Part shown: positions 1 to 9,058 of the stretch, piece after piece
Layout: every line of letters begins with the position of its first letter
Numbering within the stretch: the stretch's first letter is position 1
Source of the DNA: Sambucus nigra
Lineage: Eukaryota; Streptophyta; Magnoliopsida; Dipsacales; Adoxaceae
Assembly (NCBI GenBank): GCA_949130495.1
Contig: OX422220.1
Coordinates: 121,829,810-121,893,809 of the forward strand
DNA length: 64,000 nt
Reading direction: 5' to 3'
Translations under genes and position numbers: made by a program
Notes under the pieces: model-generated
Database searches by the model: none
Seen by the model: only the letters and a program-made list of their open reading frames with translations
Told to the model about the DNA's origin: nothing

Positions 1-1618
1 TTTGTTTTTATTTGTTACAGTTGACAGTAAAAGAAAACCTCCAAAAGAAGCTGACGTTAATTTAATGCATTTAAAACTTATCTGGGATTTGCACCAATCT
101 GTTGCCAAGGAACATATTTGATCTGCTTCTTACTTGTTGCAGTACAAAAGCTATACTTCATCTTTCACTGCTCGTCCTCGTCCAGTGGTGGTTAACCTTG
201 ACCAAGTACGAGCCTATGAGACTAGTGTAGAAGGTTCTTCCTCTGAGTCAAGTATTCCCATCAGTGATCTAATGAAGAAAAGAAGAGCTCCTGTCTTTTT
301 TGATAAGTCTGCCTCTACTGCTGTAGAGGCAAAGAAAAGTAAGCAAGATGTCCCAAAAGAAGGGACTCAAACCATTAATGTACACCGTTCTGCTACTGCC
401 AAGAAAACTGGCGAGAAGCCCCATGTGGCTCCAAGCAAGACTATTGCTATCTCTCCTCCGAGTGAGGTTATAATCATATCACCAACAAAGACAACGTCTT
501 TAGTTGAAAATGCTCCTGCCCCTCTGAGGAGGTTGAAGAAAAGCCCTTCTGAGAGACCTGTTAAACTTGTCTCTCAACCTTCAAACGTTGAAGGTAGTAT
601 TCCATCTTTTGTTCCTCTGAGCTCTGCTATGGGCTTGGTGAAATCCTGGACTATCCCAGAAGTCCAAGGCATTGAAGACACTCTTTCTCGTGAGAGAATC
701 ACTACCCTGGATGCTCAACACATTGCCTCAGTAAGTATTATTAGCCCGAGTCTTTCACTTTCTAATATTATGTTCATGTATTGACTCAAAGTTATTTCTT
801 TTTTTAGCTGGTGACGCGTTTTAACAGCATTCTGAAGAAGGATGAAGCTATCAAGGCTTCAAGATCCTCAGGAGGAGTAGAGGAAGCTTTTGTCGGGTTG
901 ACCCAATCTTGAAAGGACTCTCGTCAAAAGTACGAGGAAGATAAATTTGCTTGGGAGAAGCAATTCAAATCCATTAAGCTAGAGAGAAATCAAGCTGTGA
1001 ATGCCTCCAAGGATTTGGAGAAGAAATTGATGGAGTTTGAACAGAGTAATAAGGATCTTGAACAGAGCAATAAGGAGTTTGAGGCTAAGCTCAAATCTGC
1101 TGAAGAGGAAGTAGTTAAACTTTAAGATGTTGAACGACAGAAAATGAAGGTGGAAGAGAAGTTGAAGGCTGCCGAGGAGCTCCTTAGGGAAAGGATCCCC
1201 TCGGAGAAGGCAAAAAGGAAGAAGGAAGTTAAAAATCATTTAGTGCTGGTTAGGAAAAAGGCTAGAACAAGGGCCTGGCTGTCATGTCTTCTCAAATGGA
1301 GTATGCCAGCCTCAAATATTTCAGGGATGGATGGGTTGCAGCCTTGCAGGAGCTGAAAGTTACTGAGAATTCTGAGTTATTTCAGCAGCACACTCATGGA
1401 CCTCCTCCCTCTCCTAGAGAAGAGTAAGAGGATGAATTTGCTTCAGACGAATCTTCTATGATGATTGGAGATCAGGTCCCTGCTGTTCCTGTTGTTCAAC
1501 CTTTATTCGAGCAACTCCAACCAGTGCTTCTGTCGAGCAGCTAATCTTGCCCTCTGAGCAACCCGTCTCTTCCTCCAAACCTTCTGAGGAAGTCATAGGA
1601 AATAAGGAGAAGGTGTAG
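1..1618 (+). pseudogene. Antisense extra gene 1 of Tat-lineage element B (coiled-coil protein, decayed)
   Basis: This runs opposite to the element's own gag-pol, which lies on the minus strand. It looks like a spliced plant gene: 3' splice sites at 19-20 and 141-142, an exon from 143 to 730, an intron 731-807, then a long exon. The first exon is Ser/Pro/Lys-rich and low in predicted order. After the intron the protein is a long Lys/Glu/Leu coiled coil with heptad-like repeats around 960-1200. In-frame stops lie at 910-912 and about 1123-1125, and a frameshift falls near 1260-1285. Beyond it a reading frame with Trp-Val-Ala-Ala-Leu-like text continues to about 1540. AATAAA-type signals follow at about 1650 and 1686. 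Extra antisense genes resembling Pfam 'putative gypsy type transposon' proteins are known from Tat-lineage elements; assignment here rests on layout and coiled-coil character. Its function is unknown. The 5' end lies outside the window. Confidence 0.6.
731..807 (+). other. Spliceosomal intron in antisense gene 1
   Basis: The donor GTAAGT follows an intact codon ending at 730, and a T-rich tract ends in TTTTTAG at 807. Reading across the junction keeps one frame and joins an open upstream exon to an open coiled-coil exon, while the intron itself holds a stop. At 77 nt it is a normal short plant intron. It indicates that this strand was transcribed and spliced as its own gene, not merely open by chance. 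Confidence 0.6.
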
Positions 1619-1783
1619 AGTTGTTCGGGTGTTTATTTTGTTATTCTTGAATAAAACCTCAGACTTTGTATTTTCTCTTATGATGAAATAAAATTCGAAC
1701 TTTGTTTGTTCACTTTGAATTTCTCTTTTACTTCTCTTTCTGTGTCACTATTAATTCTTTTTATTTCTTCTCTTTGCTAGTTT

Positions 1784-3067
1784 ATGGCCAGGATGGAGCT
1801 CTTATCAGCTCATGACACATAATTGATGAAGAAATGTAATGACTATTTTAAAGTTGGTCATGCAGATCTTAATGAGGATCAAATCATTGATATCCTTGGT
1901 CCAGATACTTCTGAACGAGCATTCGAAGCTTACCAATACCTGAAATACTTGCTTGATCGTGTTGTTGCCAACAACGTGTCCTACTATGAGATGATTGAAG
2001 ATCTCCAAGGAACAATCGAGAAACTTCAGCAGCAGTACAAAAAGTCCTCCACACTTTTGCATCAAGGATACGAGAAGAAATATCAGCAATTGAGTGCTGA
2101 CAAAGGGTATGATAAATTTATTTCTGCTTATGAGAAGAAAGAGAGTGTTCTGAAGCTTGAGGTTGAAGAGCGCAGGCATATCGCCAAGTTATTAGAGCAG
2201 GAGAACATTGCTTTGCAAGAGGAGATAAAACAACTCAAATCTGTTACGTCCTCCTCGGGAGACTTGGTCCCTGTTAATGATGAAGGTTTCTCTTTCTTGG
2301 AAGTAGAAAATGCCAACTTACGAGATGACTTGGAAACTTTGAAAAGGACTGGACCCTCCTCATCTACTCATGGACGAGCAAGGTCTTCTTCTCGTGGACG
2401 AGCTAGGGCTGGTCGGGTCACTATTGAAGAAGCTAGAACGCATCCGACTTTAGAGAATCAGGCCTTTCAGTTGATGGCGAAGAACCAAGCCTTAGCAGAA
2501 ATGTCTAAGAAAATTTTGAACTTCAGCGGACAACTCACTACTCAGAGTTCCGCCTTGTAAAATAAGGAAATCCTGGTGAAGAATCTCCATGAGCAACTGG
2601 AGAGGTTAACTTATCAAATCCATAAATAACCCAGAGAATTTTGGATGGCTGGGTATAATGAAGCCCTTTACCATCTTGATGCTCGGATCCAGCAGTCGAT
2701 TAACGAGGGGTACAACCAAGGGTGGTTGAATGCATTGTGTGTGCTAAAATTGGAGCAGGGCCACTACTTATGGGACTATTATGATCCTGGTGTGCTTGAT
2801 TTGCCCGTGCCTCCTTTTAAGCTTAATATGAGTTGGATTCCGGCTCGTGCAATTCCTCAATGCTTGATATCCAAGTATCTTGGCGATTACAGTCTCCATG
2901 TAAACTTCGAGATATCTCGTCCGGAGCACTTTCTTGATCGGCCCTCTGTAATGAATATTAGAATGTTGAGAGATGTAAATTTGATAAATTCTCCTTATGT
3001 CTTAGATGATCCTCCTACTGGAGTAGAACCTGTTTCAAAGGCCAAAGGGAAAAAACCAATAGAATAG
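1784..3067 (+). pseudogene. Antisense extra gene 2 of element B (coiled-coil protein, decayed)
   Basis: A single reading frame starts at ATG 1784, just after a TTTGCTAG acceptor-like site. It runs to a TAG at 3065-3067 and is interrupted by stops at 1820-1822, 2558-2560 and 2627-2629. The first third is acidic with Leu-rich helices, the middle (about 1980-2240) is a strong coiled coil, and residues coded at about 2370-2420 form an Arg/Ser/Gly-rich basic patch. The last third (2645-3067) is globular, rich in Tyr, Trp and Pro, and ends in a Lys-rich tail. An AATAAA lies near 3248. I do not recognise a catalytic domain. Together with gene 1 it forms a two-gene antisense block between the element's integrase end and its 3' LTR, a position known for extra ORFs of Tat-lineage retrotransposons. 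Confidence 0.6.
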
Positions 3068-3381
3068 GATTTTTTTATGTAATTAAGTATATTTTTCACA
3101 GCATATGTAATTCTACTTGATTTGAATGAAGAAATTTTTAATTTTTTGCCATTTTATTTTTTTCTAAGTGATTTGCAGAATGTCCTCGTTTGTTTGTTTG
3201 TGAATATATGTACATTTTGATATGTACATTCTGTTTTGTTTTTGGATAATAAAACTTGTCCTATTTATTGTTTGATTATAGTGACTTGTCACTCTTTGGG
3301 TCTAAGTAATGGAATGATTTGCATCCCATGTTCCTACTTAGTTTGATACTAACCAACTGGATTTGATTGTAATTGTTTTTT
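3068..3381 (+). other. Non-coding 3' flank of antisense gene 2
   Basis: This is T-rich sequence with repeated TTTG runs and an AATAAAAC near 3248 that could end the antisense transcript. I see no coding signal on either strand. A degenerate unit of the following tandem repeat can be recognised from about 3350. Confidence 0.4.
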
Positions 3382-3655
3382 CGACCAATAGGAGTTGGTA
3401 ATTAGTTACCGACCAATCGGAGTTGGTGGTAGTTGATTTGTCGACCAACCGCAGTTGGTGGTAATTGATTTGCCGACCAACTGGAGTTGGTGGTAATTAT
3501 TTCCCGACCAACTGGAGTTGGTGGTAATTGATTTGCCGACCAACCGGAGTTGGTAATTAGTTCCTGACCAATCGGAGTTAGTGGTAATTGATTTGCCGAC
3601 CAACCAGAGTTGGTAATTAGTTCCCGACCAACCGGAGTTGGTGGTAATTGCTGTG
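3382..3655. repeat. Tandem repeat of nine 28-32 bp units, each with a short inverted repeat
   Basis: Nine head-to-tail units begin with CGACCAA. Two unit lengths are mixed: a ~32-bp form ending GGTGGTAATTGATTTGC and a 28-bp form ending GGTAATTAGTTCC. The core of each unit, such as ACCAACCGGAGTTGGT, is self-complementary (6-bp arms, 4-nt loop), so the array could form serial hairpins. It lies in the 3' untranslated stretch of element B, between the integrase stop and the antisense genes. Tandem arrays at that place are known in Tat-lineage elements and can seed satellites. Confidence 0.85.
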
Positions 3656-3758
3656 TAGTGTGTAGCACTAATATTCCGAAAAATTTCAACAAAGAGAGAA
3701 ACTGGGTGAAACATCACTTTATTCATACTGAAGAAATTGTATTACATAGGAATTTCAA

Positions 3759-4777
3759 TTACTGATAATATTTGCGCAGATGCTCTGCATTCCATGCATT
3801 CTTGAATTATTCCCCTTCCAAGGTTTCAATCCTGTATGTCCCTGGACGAACAACTTTTGTTACTCTGTAAGGTCCATACCAGTTGGCTTCCAGTTTGTTA
3901 TTCTTTTGGATCACTTTCTTCAACACATAATCCCCTTCCTTCAAATCACACTTCTTCATTCTTTTGTTATAGAACAAAGCTGTTCGTTGTTGATATGCTG
4001 CATTCCTGGTCGCTGCTTCTTCCCTGACTTCTTTGAGCATATCCAGGTCTAATCTTCTCATTAAATCACTGACAGGAGAATTGAAATTAAGCACCCTATG
4101 TGTGGGCAGACCCAATTCAGCAGGTATGACAACTTCACTTCCAAACTCCAGCATGTATGGAGACTCTCCTGTTGCTGCTCGTGGTGGGTACGATAAGCCC
4201 ACAACACAAAATGTAGCTCGTTAATCCAATTTCCTTTTGCATCATCTAGTCGTTTCTTCAAACCATTCTGCAGCGTTCTATTTGTCACCTCAGTTTGTCC
4301 ATTACTTTGGGGATGGCCTGGTGCAGAGTGGATCTTCAGTACATTGGATTGATGACAATACGCAGCAAACTCCTCGTTGTCAAACTGGGTTCCATGGTCA
4401 GTAATGAATGCATGTGGGAGACCATATCTGTAAATAATATTCTTCCAAATAAATTGATAGACTTTGTAGTATGTCATATCAATGAGAGGCTCAACTTCCA
4501 CCCATTTTGTAAAATAATCCACATCAACCACAAGGTATTTGAATCTTCCCCTGGTCGTTGGAAGTGCCCGACCAAGTCTATCCCCCACATGACAAATGGA
4601 CAAGGGGACGTTATGGGTGTTAACAATGCTTGGGGAGTTCTTCGAATGGATGAGAAGCGCTGGCATTTGTCGCACTTCTTAGCATAAGCTGTGCAATCAG
4701 CTCTCATCGTTGGCCAGTAATATCCCTGCGTTGTTATTCTTTGCAAAAGCGTCCGACCTGCTACATGAGCTCCACAG
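3759..4777 (-). pseudogene. Integrase, C-terminal part, of Tat-lineage element B (truncated by insertion)
   Basis: Read on the minus strand, this begins inside the integrase H2C2 zinc finger (the two cysteines in CDKCQ survive). It runs through the catalytic core with the Asp of VDYFTKW, the Asp of TDHGTQF and the Glu of GQTEVTNR, and ends at a TAA at 3759-3761 after a typical LRKYYQ tail. Two frameshifts (near 4580 and 4190) and an in-frame stop after GEG-like residues near 3804 inactivate it. The upstream half of the zinc finger lies across element A, from 15713 on. The integrase would have joined element cDNA to chromosomal DNA. No chromodomain is present, as expected for the Tat lineage. 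Confidence 0.9.
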
Positions 4778-4782
4778 GACCC
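4778..4782. repeat. Target-site duplication of element A, left copy (gaccc)
   Basis: GACCC immediately precedes the TGTAATACC start of the left LTR and is repeated exactly after the right LTR. A 5-bp duplication is the standard integrase footprint of Ty3/gypsy elements. Confidence 0.95.
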
Positions 4783-7700
4783 TGTAATACCCCGTATTTT
4801 TATGCTATATTAATTTGGGGATTTATTAAAGTTAATGTGAATGAATTATTTAATAAAAATCTGGAAATTAATTATGTTATAATTATTAACGTGACGAGAG
4901 TTAGTAATTATGGGAAATTTGTTGAATATTACTAATGAGCAAAGTAATATATTATATTGGTTATATTGAATGTCATGAGTGAGTTAAATGACAATTTCGG
5001 AAATTTAAGTCGGAACGTGCTCGTGTCGCGTCGGGACTAAATTTTGATAAATAAAAAGTGAATATTTTATAAGTTGCCCGTATGGTCGTTTTGAGTGCGC
5101 CAATGCGTCCGGAAGGGTCGAGATAGTCAGAAAAGTGTACCCGGGGGTGTAGTTTGGGTCTCAGGGCGTTTTTAGGCCTAATTAGTAACCCGGGAGGGCA
5201 TTTTGGTCATTTCACATTTATGGGTAATTAAACCCACGAAAATCAGAAACCTATATCAACCATTTAGGTTAGTCAGCTAGGGTTAGAAAACTCAAACACA
5301 AGTGACGACCATAGGAGAGGGAAGAAGAAAGCTTCCAAGGCTCCAAAAGTCATCCGTTTGCACCGCCGTCACCGCCAACGCGTAGATCGCGAGACGGGCT
5401 ACGCAACCACACCAAAACATCTGCAAATCAGAACGTCAAAAATCCCAGTCAAGTGTTTATCTTGCTATTTTCATTGGTGCAATTTCCATATTAGTTTAGG
5501 AATGATTAGGGATGAAATATGTGGAAGAAAACCCAATTTGTGATAGGAAAATCCATGTAGTATTGGTTTGTATGATGATTCTGGAAACCCTTGCCATGTA
5601 GAGGAAATTAACTACGAAATTTTGATGATTATAAGAAAGAAATTCTGCAGAAAAATTTGTTAGAAATCTGTTTAAGAAAATTCTAGGGTTCTTGATAATT
5701 AGATATAAGTTTGGGTTGAAAATCCATGTTTAAATGATGAATATGTACATGCCTTACGTTAGAAACATCTGGTATAATGTTATAATGTTAGTAGTAGAAT
5801 TTTTGGGACGTTTAGAGTTGAAAAATATGGATTTGGATGAAGATAGATGGTAGAACCCGTAACTGCAATTCTGCAGAAATCAAAATACCTGCTTGATCGA
5901 TCGATCGAGCATAGAGCTTCGATCGATCGAAGATTCGATCGATCGAGTCCCAGACCTCGATCGATCGACCCCTTCTGGCAGACTCCTATTTCCCTTGTTT
6001 AATTAGTTAAATTAAATTTATCGTGAAATAATTCTTGGGTATTCTTAATAAAATGGTTTGGGAGATAGGAAAGACCAGTAGGACATATGAATAAGTGTTG
6101 GGAACTTTATTATAAGACGAGAATTTTGCTTTTGGGATAATTATATAATGAACGATGAAACTACGTATTTCAAGTGAGAGATTACGGCGAATAGCTACGA
6201 TAGTGAATAAAGGTATCCCTACTGAATTTTCTACTTGGAAGGATAGAGTCCACGAGTGTCACGTAATAAGTGAGAAAACCCTTCGAGTTAAGGTTAGAGA
6301 TGAAACCTTATACGTAATACTAATAATGTGAAATTAAGGATAAATGTTGTAATTATGGGTGACGAGAGGAACCTATATTAATATGATAAAAGTGGTATAT
6401 TTATATGATTATGTGTACATATATTATATACATGTGAAAAACATACCGCGCTACTTGCTATCCTTGAGGTTACCGCGCTGGGACAGTCTTATCTCGATGG
6501 GACCTTTATGGGGGGATATTGACTTGTACCCTAGAAGATAGATATCCTTGGTACAGGCTATCGAATTGATAGTTCAGACGGTCCTAAGAGACGCGAGTAT
6601 GTGCCATCCTCTTAGAGACTTGGAATCTATGCTTCGCCTCGATATTATTTGTGTATGTGTTAATACAATTCGAGAGTGATTCCGAATTTGTATTCCCCTT
6701 GATATGAGTGGTATGGGGTTTGGATAGTAGAAGTATGCACGCACCATAGTTTTATTTGGGGTGCTGTTATTTTATATATATTATACGAGTAGTTAATATA
6801 TATATGAGATTTGGAAATTTGAAACTGCCTACTGTGATTTGATAAGTAGGACATGGTTGATGACTCAAATAGTAAATACTTGTTTCGTGAAAGTATAATA
6901 TGACACCGGGAAACTTTATAAATTAATAAAGCTAAAACGAGAGTTGTGCTGCTAATTGGAAGTATTCTTTTAAAACAATGATATTGTTCGGTTTTGAAAT
7001 CTTATGAGTAAGTTAAGATAAGCTAAATTATTGGGAAGGTTAGTATGATAAAATGATAAGATAAACCGTTGGGAAGGTTAGTACGGTAGGCGTGCACATT
7101 AGAAGAGAGGTGAGAATTTCTCAAGAGAGTGTCGCTCTAATATGTTGTTGCATTGGCCTGTATCAATTTAAATACTTGCTAAACGTATTTTTCAATCAAA
7201 CACACTTTCGGGCTCTGACCCGTTTTTCTCTCTCTCTCTCTCTCTCTCTTGTATATATATGTATGTATTACAGGTGCCCAGCCACAGGGGCGTCTTGCTT
7301 AGGATCTCTTGGAAGGAACGTGCTGCAGCTTAGGTGGGAGTTGCAGGTCTCTTGATTAGACGACTTCGTTCATTCGGATCCACTCTTAGTACTTTCATTT
7401 AGTTGAGCATGTGTAGCTCTTTCCATTATTCCGTTGTTATTGGACATTTGTATTTCAGTTATTTCCAGTATTGTTACTATGGGTTTTATTCAGTTTGATT
7501 GTGTTACTTTATATTTCGCATGTTGACATTCGATTGACGAATGTTTTAAATTATTGGACTATGTTACAGATATTTAATGTGGTGTGATTCTTACTTATTG
7601 AATGTTGTTAATAAAATAAATGATTTTTTTTAAATAAAATTTGGAAAGTATGTATGAAAATGGTTTTGACACTTAGCTTAATTATTTAGGGTGTTAAATT

Positions 7701-7809
7701 GGAAAATTTATTTTTATCGACAGTGATGCTGAGAATGAACCAAATGTTTACCCCGATTTAATTTAATAAAGGAGTGATCGCCCGGTATTTAATTAGGCGG
7801 GGTGTCACT
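4783..7809 (+). repeat. 5' LTR of element A
   Basis: It starts TGTAATACCCCG and ends GGGGTGTCAC followed by a T, where the 3' LTR has an A. The terminal TG...CA pair has therefore lost its last base here. It is about 98.6% identical to the 3' LTR. It holds a cluster of GATCGATC palindromes about 1.1 kb in and a CT microsatellite at about 7220-7250. Open frames inside the LTR recur in both copies without coding character. Confidence 0.95.
5895..5968. repeat. Cluster of four self-complementary (GATC)n blocks in LTR A (5' copy)
   Basis: Four blocks of 12-14 nt built from CGATCGATCG lie within 74 bp. Each block is a perfect palindrome, and any two can pair with each other. The cluster is preserved in the 3' LTR. 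It sits about 1.1 kb from the LTR start, the same offset as the CGTTCGAACG clusters in the LTRs of elements C and F. Confidence 0.9.
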
Positions 7810-7811
7810 GG

Positions 7812-7823
7812 TGGTATCAAAGC
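7812..7823 (+). other. Primer binding site of element A (initiator Met-tRNA type)
   Basis: TGGTATCAAAGC lies two bases after the 5' LTR. It differs at one position from the standard TGGTATCAGAGC that pairs with the 3' end of plant initiator Met-tRNA, and which is intact in element C. The flanking CATCAGG is the same in both elements. Confidence 0.85.
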
Positions 7824-7993
7824 ATCAGGTTCTAGTGTCCATAGGATCTGTACGGCTTATTTCGCTTTCAGCTTAACGTTGTTGCTATAAAGCCCTATTT
7901 TTAGGATTGTTGTACTCTTGCTTTTACGTTTAAGTCTTCAGCTATTTGAGATTTGATAATAACTGTAGACTAATAAACTTGTTCACGTTTCAG

Positions 7994-9058
7994 ATGCCTC
8001 CGAGACGTTCTCCGAGAGATAGGCGTGCCCAGGCCGAGCAGCCAGCAGCTCCAGCACCAGGCACAATGAATGCAAATGAAGTAGCCGCTATTGTTGCTGA
8101 GGCGGTGAATGCCGCGATAGCGGTGATTCAGCAGGCTCCACCCCAGGTTCAGGCAGTGGCTCCAGTACCAGCACAACTTCCATCTGTATGGGAAAGGGTT
8201 CGGGATGCTTTTCAGAAAGCGCATCCCCCTGAGTTCTCTGGTAGCTCCGATGTTGTCACAGTTAGCCAATGGAAGAAAGACATCCAGCGGCATCTCCGTA
8301 TGTATGAGTGCATTGACGTGAAAAACCAGTTATTGGCTTCCTTTAAACTGGTGGGAGCCGCCTTGCAGTGGTGGGAGTCCACTACCACATTGGAGGAGAG
8401 GGACACGATACCTATTCAGTTGTTCTGGGAGCAGTTTGATCGCAAGTATTTTCCACCCGCCGTGCAGACTGAGATGAGGTGGAGATTACTGAATCTGAAG
8501 CAGGAGAGTCTTACCGTAGCGGAGTATGAGGAGGAGTTCACGAGACTTCTCACCATTGTGCCGGATGAGGCACCTACTGAGAGCAAGAAGATTATGCTGT
8601 TTGTCGACGGGTTAGCTTGGAGGATCCGTCAGCACCTTATTGGGAATTTATCTCTGAGTACTTTCACTGATGTACTCAGTGCAGCGTTGCTACATTGCCA
8701 GGATCACCGCTTCCATCTGCAGGGAAGCAAGAGAGCAGGAGAGTCCAGCCAGAAGGGCAGGACCGGGGGTAATAGTGCCAGTGGGGCACCATCTCATGGA
8801 CAGACTCGTCAGCACGAGCAGAGTTCCCATCAGGGGGACCCTGCTAAGAGATTTCGTTCAGGTGATTCTAGGCAGGGATATGGGGGCTATAGGCAGGGCC
8901 AGCAGGGCCAGCCTAATCAGCAGGGCCAACACCGACAGCAGGAACAGCAGCAGGGCCAACAGCGTGCTAATCAGGGCCAACAGGGCCAGGGGCGAGGAGG
9001 TAACGGCCAGCAGGGCCGTGGTCAGCAGGGACAGAGGGGAGGCAACTTCAAGGGCTGA
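7994..9058 (+). CDS. gag: gag of element A (capsid-like protein; open frame ends before the zinc knuckle)
   Basis: I chose ATG 7994 because the protein then begins MPPRRSPRDRR, matching the MPPRR start of element C; the frame is open 16 codons further upstream. Residues about 70-235 form the retrotransposon gag (capsid) domain with LQWWES, WEQFDRKYF and VAEYEEEF-type motifs. The tail is a Gln/Gly/Arg-rich, repeat-like nucleic-acid-binding region of about 100 residues. A TGA at 9056-9058 ends the frame, and the CCHC zinc knuckle follows immediately in the same frame. The product would assemble virus-like particles in the cytoplasm. Whether the stop is decay or a gag/pol boundary is unclear, but other stops downstream favour decay. 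Confidence 0.9.
   Translation: MPPRRSPRDRRAQAEQPAAPAPGTMNANEVAAIVAEAVNAAIAVIQQAPPQVQAVAPVPAQLPSVWERVRDAFQKAHPPEFSGSSDVVTVSQWKKDIQRHLRMYECIDVKNQLLASFKLVGAALQWWESTTTLEERDTIPIQLFWEQFDRKYFPPAVQTEMRWRLLNLKQESLTVAEYEEEFTRLLTIVPDEAPTESKKIMLFVDGLAWRIRQHLIGNLSLSTFTDVLSAALLHCQDHRFHLQGSKRAGESSQKGRTGGNSASGAPSHGQTRQHEQSSHQGDPAKRFRSGDSRQGYGGYRQGQQGQPNQQGQHRQQEQQQGQQRANQGQQGQGRGGNGQQGRGQQGQRGGNFKG

Noticed and set aside
5358..7355. Several 60-87 residue frames repeated at about +7.9 kb
   Set aside because: They lie in the LTRs of element A, so the repetition is that of the LTRs. They differ in length between copies and show no coding constraint.
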